Origin: Noviluteimonas lactosilytica
GTDB taxonomy: Bacteria; Pseudomonadota; Gammaproteobacteria; Xanthomonadales; Xanthomonadaceae
Direction: 5' to 3'
NCBI RefSeq assembly: GCF_020866925.1
Contig: NZ_JAJGAK010000001.1
Span: 1-64,000 of the forward strand
Length of the DNA stretch: 64,000 nucleotides
Shown here: in pieces, positions 1 to 7,192 of the stretch
Layout: every line of letters starts with the position of its first letter
Position numbering within the stretch: position 1 is the first letter of the stretch
Translations under genes and position numbers: made by a program
The notes under the pieces: generated by a model
What the model saw: only the letters and a program-made list of their open reading frames with translations
Database searches by the model: none
What the model was told of the DNA's origin: nothing

Positions 1-128
1 GCGTAAAAGACGCGCGGGTTCGCTTGTCCGCTTCAGCTCATCGCGAAAGGTCCCGCGGCCGCTCATAAGGCGCGCGCTCAAACGTCCCCTTCTGGCCGAT
101 AGCGGACATTCCGCTCGGCCTGCCTAAC

Positions 129-950
129 GTGCATCCGCACGGTCCCAAAAACTCCCGAGGCTTTCCAGTGCAGCGCGATCCCAAATCGCTTCTAGCTAAG
201 TCCAGTCGGCTTCTCGGATGGGCGAGGCAAGAATTTCAGACAATGATCGTAGCGGGGGAGTCCCGCGACACTGAGTCGATGGAACGCGCATTCTTTTGCG
301 AGCTGATGTTTATCAACTCCGCACGTGAGGCGCTACTTGAAGCGTCGACTTTAATCGACGGCGAATTCACCAGGAACCGCATTGAGGATGAGCGCAGTAG
401 GGAAGGAACGCTACTTCACTACTTTTGGCGTGCACGAAACGCCGATATGCATGACGTGATTAAGTGGGACAGCAACACCGCCGCTCTCCATGTCGAGATT
501 GTCGGGCAGCCAGCTCCGGGGATTTATTTGATGGGTGACGCAACGAACGAATTGGATGCGCGAGTCTTGTTCGCCTACAACGCCTGTTCGATAGACGAGG
601 CGATGGCTCGGATTGCCAGAAAAGAAAGACCTGATCCGGCGCGTGAGGAAATTGCAGGGCTCAAAATCGCAATACCCCAGTACTCAATCGATCTCGAAAC
701 ATTTTCTTATTTGGACGCGCGAAAGAAGCCACCTATGCAGCATGTGCCCGCTCCAACCGAACACTTCGGGATTCAAATGGAGCCGCTTGCACTAGAGGGA
801 TGTTTTTACGTCCTCAAGTTCTACAACGAATGCGAGCTTGCCCTCGGGAGCGCGATACACATGCACCTTCCTAGGCTTCGGTTCCCAAAAGAGTACGAAG
901 AAACCACGCTAACTTCAGGCTGGCGACGCTCCGACATTCGCAGAAATTAA
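129..950 (+). CDS. Hypothetical protein with HEPN-like motif
   Basis: I do not recognise the family. The predicted protein is 273 aa from a GTG start; no clear ribosome binding site precedes it, and an internal ATG at residue 39 is an alternative. It has no signal peptide or membrane segment. Residues 50-110 look helical and end in R103-N-A-D-M-H108, which matches the HEPN signature (R, polar residue N, then H after four intervening positions). HEPN proteins are often RNases of toxin-antitoxin or defence systems, but a motif alone does not prove this. Codon use is looser and more AT-rich than in the genes from 2.4 kb onward, suggesting acquisition. No partner nucleotidyltransferase is visible, and the left neighbour lies outside the window. 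Confidence 0.6.
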   Translation: MHPHGPKNSRGFPVQRDPKSLLAKSSRLLGWARQEFQTMIVAGESRDTESMERAFFCELMFINSAREALLEASTLIDGEFTRNRIEDERSREGTLLHYFWRARNADMHDVIKWDSNTAALHVEIVGQPAPGIYLMGDATNELDARVLFAYNACSIDEAMARIARKERPDPAREEIAGLKIAIPQYSIDLETFSYLDARKKPPMQHVPAPTEHFGIQMEPLALEGCFYVLKFYNECELALGSAIHMHLPRLRFPKEYEETTLTSGWRRSDIRRN

Positions 951-969
951 GCTGAAGCGGCTGAAGGAT

Positions 970-1167
970 TCAGTCGTAAGAAGTGGGCGGAGGAATGCGC
1001 GACTGATTCCCTGGGCGATGGCCTACCAGCTCTGCGTGGTTGAGTTTCGCGCCGCACTGCAGGCATTCGACGACGCCTGATGGCGCATCCGTTCCGCGTG
1101 CGAGCATGAAGATTGTGCCGCCGCAATGGGGGCAGGCCAGACGCGCTTCGGGCGGCGGGCGATCCAC
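970..1167 (-). CDS. Small zinc-ribbon protein
   Basis: A 65 aa protein from a GTG start with two Cys pairs, CPHC (residues 12-15) and CLQC (about 35-38), about 20 residues apart: a compact zinc ribbon with a basic, unstructured tail. The function is unknown. The gene resembles 1706-1948 in size, Cys spacing and strand, and the two flank the structured RNA/tRNA stretch. No convincing ribosome binding site is seen, so the start is uncertain. The paired cysteines make a chance reading frame unlikely. Confidence 0.5.
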   Translation of the reverse strand: MDRPPPEARLACPHCGGTIFMLARGTDAPSGVVECLQCGAKLNHAELVGHRPGNQSRIPPPTSYD

Positions 1168-1310
1168 GGGAATATGGTGCGCCGGTCACGTTGGCGTGTC
1201 ATCCCGTGACTTTCGGTAACCACGCAGGTCGTCGAAGAGGATCGCGTTTCGCGAGAGCACGCGGGTTTGGGGCGGCCCCTAAACTACTCGCCGAATAATG
1301 CGCAAGCCCG

Positions 1311-1340
1311 TTGACAGCCTCCGGCGGCGGGGCGTAGCTT
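1311..1340 (+). promoter_or_regulatory. Candidate sigma70 promoter before the tRNA
   Basis: A perfect -35 box TTGACA at 1311-1316 is followed after 18 bases by TAGCTT at 1335-1340. Transcription would start near 1347 and read through the hairpins at 1338-1473 into the tRNA at 1478. The -10 box matches only part of the consensus. Confidence 0.4.
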
Positions 1341-1473
1341 CGATTTTCGAAGGCCACAATATGTAGTGGTGGTGGCTTTCGCCGGAGGAGGTATTTGTGC
1401 TTTCCGGCGCCCTAAACGACACAGCCCCCGGTTGTCATCCCGGGGGCTGTGGAAGGCGGGGCCTTCTGTGTCG
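1318..1473 (+). ncRNA. Highly structured non-coding stretch upstream of tRNA
   Basis: No supported gene lies between 1168 and 1477. Several perfect stems are present: 1318-1326 with 1380-1388 (9 bp, closing a loop that holds 1338-1343/1347-1352 and 1353-1357/1372-1376); 1421-1431 with 1440-1450 (11 bp, very GC-rich); 1452-1456 with 1462-1466; and an outer pair 1417-1424 with 1466-1473 (8 bp) that competes with the 11-bp stem. No T-run follows, so none is a standard terminator. It could be a processed leader of the tRNA, a small RNA, or phage-type folded DNA. The first stem overlaps the candidate promoter, so not all pairings can form in one transcript. Confidence 0.35.
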
Positions 1474-1477
1474 CTTT

Positions 1478-1563
1478 GCCCGTGTGGCGAAATTGGTAGA
1501 CGCGCCGGACTGTCAATCCGGTGACCTCCTCGGGTTTTGCGGGTTCGAATCCCGCCGCGGGCA
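1478..1563 (+). tRNA. tRNA, leucine-like class II body with GUC (Asp) anticodon
   Basis: An 86-base cloverleaf. The acceptor stem is 1478-1484 with 1556-1562 (one G-U pair) and position 73 is A at 1563. The D arm has the GGCGAAATTGGTAGACGC pattern of bacterial leucine tRNAs. The anticodon stem is CCGGA/TCCGG with 7-base loop CTGTCAA, so the anticodon is GTC. A long variable arm pairs GACC with GGTT, and the T arm is GCGGG-TTCGAAT-CCCGC. CCA is not encoded. Ordinary tRNA-Asp is class I with a short variable loop and G73. Long arm plus A73 are leucine features, and LeuRS is known largely to ignore the anticodon, so this RNA might carry leucine to Asp codons. It could also be silent, or serve a mobile element. 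Confidence 0.8.
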
Positions 1564-1592
1564 TTCTCACTATCAAATTTGATGTCAACCCT

Positions 1593-1610
1593 TGTCAACC
1601 CCTGTTGACA
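1593..1610. repeat. Short inverted repeat after the tRNA
   Basis: TGTCAAC at 1593-1599 pairs with GTTGACA at 1604-1610 over a 4-base loop, and GTCAACCC also occurs as a direct repeat at 1584-1591 and 1594-1601. It follows the tRNA 3' end by 30 bases and is followed by CCTTTT. It may end the tRNA transcript or mark a recombination junction. No gene is supported from 1564 to 1705. Confidence 0.3.
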
Positions 1611-1705
1611 CCTTTTGGCGGGTTCAGGAGGGGTTTGTCTACCAGGTCCAAAAACAGTCGGGCCTGCCGCCACATGGTCAGGAGTACCGCGCAGGTGAAC
1701 CTAGG

Positions 1706-1948
1706 CTAATGCGGGGACTGCGGCTCGGGCGGCGGCGCAGTGTCAGCGTCGTTGGCGGCTGGCCCATTGTTGCTAACCGGGGAGCGTCGCTGCCGCGACT
1801 TGAGTTGGTCCTCGCGCCAAACGCCGCCGCATAGCAGGCAGACGAAGCGCGGGCCGACGTGGAGGGTGCCACCGAACAGGCGGAAGCTCACGCCACTGCA
1901 GGCTGGACATGCCAGGGAGACGCTCGGGGAATCGTGATCGGTAGCCAT
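1706..1948 (-). CDS. Small zinc-ribbon protein
   Basis: An 80 aa protein with CPAC (residues 14-17) and CLLC (about 37-40), giving a zinc ribbon, followed by a Pro/Asn-rich tail. It has the layout of the 65 aa protein at 970-1167, and the two are probably related in sequence. It lies 54 bases downstream of the DUF3653 gene on the same strand, so the two may be co-transcribed. No strong ribosome binding site precedes the ATG. The function is unknown; nucleic-acid or protein binding is usual for such ribbons. Confidence 0.5.
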   Translation of the reverse strand: MATDHDSPSVSLACPACSGVSFRLFGGTLHVGPRFVCLLCGGVWREDQLKSRQRRSPVSNNGPAANDADTAPPPEPQSPH

Positions 1949-2002
1949 GCTTGAATGCTGGCGAAGAACCCGTGGGACTGTCCACTGGTCGCCAGGGTAC
2001 CT

Positions 2003-2266
2003 CTATGAAGCACTCAGGTCGCCACACCGGTAATCGGCCAACGGCACCACGACGACCTTGATGCGCGGCCCGTACTGCTGGGCGCGCTTGGCTTGTTCGG
2101 CGGCGCGGCGGCTGGCGAAACCGTCCAGACGCAGTTGCATGGCGTCGTGCCACAACAGGCCTTCGAGCCGCGTGCGGCTGATGCGCTGGCCATCCGGGGA
2201 AACGAGATGGCGGCCTCGCAGCCGCCATCCGTACCAGTCACCGTCGAAGTCGATCGGTTCGGTCAT
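2003..2266 (-). CDS. DUF3653 family phage-type protein
   Basis: An 87 aa protein starting at the ATG at 2266, chosen because AGGAAAG lies just upstream on the coding strand; the frame extends further but without support. The N-terminal half (DWYGWRLRGRHLVSPDGQRI, then an R-T-R-L helix) matches my recollection of the DUF3653 family, common in Xanthomonadaceae prophages and filamentous phages. The C-terminal half is a basic, Ala-rich helix. The function is unknown, and DNA binding is a guess. A dif-like site lies 72 bases upstream of the start, consistent with a remnant of an element integrated through XerC/XerD. Confidence 0.6.
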   Translation of the reverse strand: MTEPIDFDGDWYGWRLRGRHLVSPDGQRISRTRLEGLLWHDAMQLRLDGFASRRAAEQAKRAQQYGPRIKVVVVPLADYRCGDLSAS

Positions 2267-2337
2267 GTTCTTTCCTGCAGGCGAAAAGGCCAGCGTTGGG
2301 TGGCGGGGGTGCACAGCGCGAGAACGCCCAACCCCAC

Positions 2338-2365
2338 CCACAACGTAAGATGCATTATGCGAAGT
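2338..2365. other. dif-like XerC/XerD recombination site
   Basis: Aligned to the reverse complement of the E. coli dif sequence, 18 of 28 positions match. The inner XerC half TTATGCG (2355-2361) is intact, the inner XerD half reads AACGTAA (2342-2348) against AACATAA, and the 6-base centre is GATGCA. The outer XerD bases are not conserved, which is more like a phage attachment site or a dif/phage hybrid than a clean chromosomal dif. Confidence 0.45.
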
Positions 2366-2454
2366 ATCGGGTATGGCCGTTGAGGGGTCGACGACGCCTC
2401 CTCCAGGCCAGAACCCCGCTTCCCATGGGCGCTGGGAGCCCTGCGCGTCTTGCG

Positions 2455-2883
2455 TCAAAGATCCTTGCACTTGGCCCGCACCTTGTCGTCCAACGCACGC
2501 AGTTGTTCGAACGTGCGCGTCAGTCCGAGCGCTTCGAGTTTGCGATCGCGTTCCGCGCGCGCCGCTTTACAGGTTTCGCGTTGACGTGATCGGCCGTCGC
2601 GTTTCGCGCCGCCCGGTCTTCCAGACGAACTCCCGACCGAACTGCCGCTCGCCACGCGGCCTTTCGACTTCGCGTCCTTGGCCTTGGCCGGCGCCCCGGA
2701 CGGCACGTCCGAGTCGCTGGCCGCCTCAGGCACCTCGAGCGTCTTCGTCAGCCGGCTGCCGGCGCCACACGGCGCGTCCTGCCAGGTCACGCCGCCTGCA
2801 GGATCGATGCAGCGGAACAACTCCGCACCCAGTCCCGACGGCGTCGCCGCAAACAACCCGAGAATCCACGCGACGCGTTGCAT
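2455..2883 (-). CDS. DUF4124 domain secreted protein
   Basis: A 142 aa protein from the ATG at 2883, preceded by AAGGAAG. A signal peptide spans residues 1-20 (cleavage near LGAE). It is followed by the DUF4124 signature at 21-45: LFRCIDPAGGVTWQDAPC, a short beta unit with two Cys often seen in small periplasmic proteins of Xanthomonadaceae. A Lys/Ser/Gly-rich linker and a charged C-terminal coiled-coil helix (about 100-142, with two Cys) follow. It is probably periplasmic, with no known activity. The gene stands alone. Confidence 0.7.
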   Translation of the reverse strand: MQRVAWILGLFAATPSGLGAELFRCIDPAGGVTWQDAPCGAGSRLTKTLEVPEAASDSDVPSGAPAKAKDAKSKGRVASGSSVGSSSGRPGGAKRDGRSRQRETCKAARAERDRKLEALGLTRTFEQLRALDDKVRAKCKDL

Positions 2884-3081
2884 GAAGGCTTCCTTGCCGC
2901 CGCGCCCGGAAAGGAACCGGGCTTCCATTCGAAGTCGGCGGCGACGGCGCCCGGGGTGGAGCCGTCGTTGCTCCCAGGGGCACCTGAGCAGGGTTCCGGA
3001 CGCGCCGTCGCCACCGGGGTCCAGATTGCCCGGGCCGCGCATCGTTGACTGTCAGGGAATTCCGGAACGCGTCGTAGGACT

Positions 3082-3570
3082 TCAGGCCGCGATCGTGACT
3101 TCGCCCGCCTCCACCCGCACCAGCGTCGCGACGCCGTGCCCCTGCTCGGCCAGGTATTGCACCCACTTGCCGAGGAACGTGTTCATGCGCAGCCGATGGC
3201 AGATCACCTCGGCCGGCGGCGGATACATGCCGATGACGTCCTGCCAGCGCCGCCCGACGTAACAATGCGTCGCCTCGACCTGCTTTGCATCGCGATACAG
3301 GCGCAGGTGCGCCGACGGATCGGGCTGTCCGGTCACCGGATCGTAGATCGCGTAACTCAGTCGCAGTTCGACGGTATACGCATGACGCTCGACGACATCG
3401 AGCACGACATCCAGGCCGTCGCCGACGCTGGAAACGTAGCGACCGACAGCGAGGTCCTGCGGTTCGAACAGGCGCACGAGGCGCACATGGTTCTCGGCGT
3501 ACAGCCCCATGAGCCAGCCGAAGCGGCTCAATTTCGGGATGCGCGCGGCGCGTGGTGCGAGACTGCTCAT
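3082..3570 (-). CDS. DUF1249 domain protein (YqiB-like)
   Basis: A 162 aa cytosolic protein. The layout fits DUF1249 (E. coli YqiB): a basic start, LMGLYAENHVRLVRLF, a central beta-sheet region including VELRLSYAIYDP and LRLYRDAKQVEATHCY, and the C-terminal MNTFLGKWVQYLAEQGHG. The biochemical role is unknown. In enterobacteria the family sits near cpdA and nudF, but no such neighbours are present here. The ATG at 3570 is the only good start. Confidence 0.75.
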   Translation of the reverse strand: MSSLAPRAARIPKLSRFGWLMGLYAENHVRLVRLFEPQDLAVGRYVSSVGDGLDVVLDVVERHAYTVELRLSYAIYDPVTGQPDPSAHLRLYRDAKQVEATHCYVGRRWQDVIGMYPPPAEVICHRLRMNTFLGKWVQYLAEQGHGVATLVRVEAGEVTIAA

Positions 3571-3737
3571 GGCCCGATCCTACACGCGAAGAACCGATGC
3601 GGGCAGCATTGACGACACGCCCGCGCAGGCCTAACGTGATGCTTCCCCAACGACAGCCAACGCGCCCGAAAAATTGCGGCGCCGCTTCACGCTGTCCGAA
3701 CATCCGGTTCCGACGATTTCGTCGGACACGCGCTCCG

Positions 3738-4559
3738 TCAGAACATCTCGCGATGGATGCCGAGGGTGGTCAGCACCTTGCTCGAGATTTCTTCGATCGA
3801 CGTGTGCGTCGTGCTCAACGTCGTCAAACGCTCGTTGCGGAAGATGTGTTCGGCCTGCGCGACTTCACGCTTGCACGTGTCGAGCTGCGAGTACTTCGAA
3901 TTCGGCCGGCGTTCCTGGCGGATCTGGTGCAGTCGAATCGGATCGATCGTCAGGCCGAACAACTTGTGTCGATGCGGACGCAATTTCGCGGGCAGTCGAT
4001 CGGCTTCGAGGTCTTCTTCGGTCAGCGGATAGTTGGCCGCGCAGATGCCGTAATGCAGCGCGAGGTACACGCATGTCGGCGTCTTGCCCGCGCGCGACAC
4101 GCCGACGAGGATGATCTCCGCGTCGTCGAAGTCCATGATCATGCCGTCGTCGTGCGTCAGCGCGTAGTTCATCGCGTTGATGCGGCGATGGTACGCCTCG
4201 AAGTCGACCATGCCGTGCGCCTGCCCCACGCGCAGCTTGCGCGTCTCGCCGAGTTCGCGTTCGAGCGGCTCGATGAAGGGCGCGAAGATGTCGAGCATCA
4301 GTCCCCCGCTCTCCGCGATGATCCGGTAGAGCTCGTTGTCGACGCAGGAATTGACCACGATCGGGCGCACGCCGGCCGCCTCCCCTGCTTCGCGGATGCG
4401 TTGTGAGGCTTCGCGGGCCTTGTCGGCGGTGTCGACGAAGGGGATGCGGTCGGTGGTGAACCGCGTGTCGGCGAACTGCGTGAGGAGGCTGTGGCCGATG
4501 GTTTCGGCCGTGATGCCGGTGCCGTCGGAGACGTAGAAGACGGGGCGTGTCGGGGTCAT
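3738..4559 (-). CDS. ppsR: PEP synthase regulatory protein PpsR (kinase/pyrophosphorylase)
   Basis: A 273 aa bifunctional enzyme of the DUF299 family. It inactivates phosphoenolpyruvate synthase by ADP-dependent threonine phosphorylation and reactivates it by phosphate-dependent dephosphorylation. The P-loop GVSRAGKT is at residues 153-160, the N-terminus [14 protein letters not shown] is typical, and the length matches E. coli YdiA (277 aa). It lies divergent to its target ppsA across about 104 bases, so the pair can respond to shared control. It is full length with no missing motif. Confidence 0.95.
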   Translation of the reverse strand: MTPTRPVFYVSDGTGITAETIGHSLLTQFADTRFTTDRIPFVDTADKAREASQRIREAGEAAGVRPIVVNSCVDNELYRIIAESGGLMLDIFAPFIEPLERELGETRKLRVGQAHGMVDFEAYHRRINAMNYALTHDDGMIMDFDDAEIILVGVSRAGKTPTCVYLALHYGICAANYPLTEEDLEADRLPAKLRPHRHKLFGLTIDPIRLHQIRQERRPNSKYSQLDTCKREVAQAEHIFRNERLTTLSTTHTSIEEISSKVLTTLGIHREMF

Positions 4560-4663
4560 GTGCAGGCAGTGGCGACGCGGGGACTGTAAAATACCGCGCT
4601 TCGCGGCCGGCGCCGTCGCGCTGTTGCCGCGCCCCTTCCCCCTTCGATGTCCGGAGCTTCGCC

Positions 4664-7033
<2,370 letters not shown>

Positions 7034-7039
7034 GTTAGG

Positions 7040-7190
7040 CGGGAAACGGGAAACAAGGAAAGGGAAACGGGAAACGAAGAGCGGGAAACGGGAAACCGGC
7101 CTTCACTTCGGCCGATAGTCTCTCGGCCGAAGCAGAGGTCCGTTTCCCGTTTCCCGCTCCTTGTTTCCCGTTTCCCTTTCCCTTCCCTTG
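7040..7190. repeat. Long inverted repeat of GGGAAAC units
   Basis: The left arm (about 7040-7096) holds six GGGAAAC units spaced 0-9 bases apart, and the right arm (about 7142-7190) holds the same units inverted. About 36 of 38 bases pair between 7059-7096 and the right arm. The centre carries a 10-bp hairpin (7106-7115/7123-7132). The whole lies between the convergent ppsA and diguanylate cyclase genes. Confidence 0.75.
7106..7132. terminator. Central hairpin between convergent genes
   Basis: CTTCGGCCGA at 7106-7115 pairs with TCGGCCGAAG at 7123-7132 over a 7-base loop. Together with the flanking GGGAAAC arms it would form a very long stem in RNA from either side. There is no clean T-run, so bidirectional termination or 3'-end protection is inferred. 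Confidence 0.45.
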
Positions 7191-7192
7191 CC

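Noticed and set aside
61-131. Integron attC site (GCCTAAC at 123-129)
   Set aside because: No matching GTTAGGC partner or paired inner sites near the gene ends; a similar GCCTAACGTG occurs by chance at 3630.
1279-1306. Second dif-like site (TAATGCGCAAG at 1296)
   Set aside because: Only one half resembles a XerC arm; the opposite arm matches at 3 of 11 positions.
1478-1563. Opal-suppressor reading of the tRNA (TCA in the loop)
   Set aside because: TCA occupies loop positions 4-6 of CTGTCAA, not the anticodon; reading it as the anticodon would break the stem and loop geometry.
1397-1582. 61-codon frame with a good ribosome binding site (GGAGGAGG) and GTG start
   Set aside because: It runs through the hairpins and across the whole tRNA; the ARVAKLVDAPDCQSG part is simply the tRNA read as protein, a well-known false gene.
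1592-1834. 80-codon frame after the tRNA as an integrase remnant
   Set aside because: No tyrosine-recombinase motif, no ribosome binding site, and it overlaps the better-supported zinc-ribbon gene on the other strand.
3709-3726. Terminator after ppsR
   Set aside because: The 7-bp TCCGACG/CGTCGGA hairpin has no T-run on either strand and overlaps no clear transcript end.
7040-7190. CRISPR array
   Set aside because: Units are 7 bases, spaced 0-9 bases apart and inverted about a centre; there are no unique spacers.
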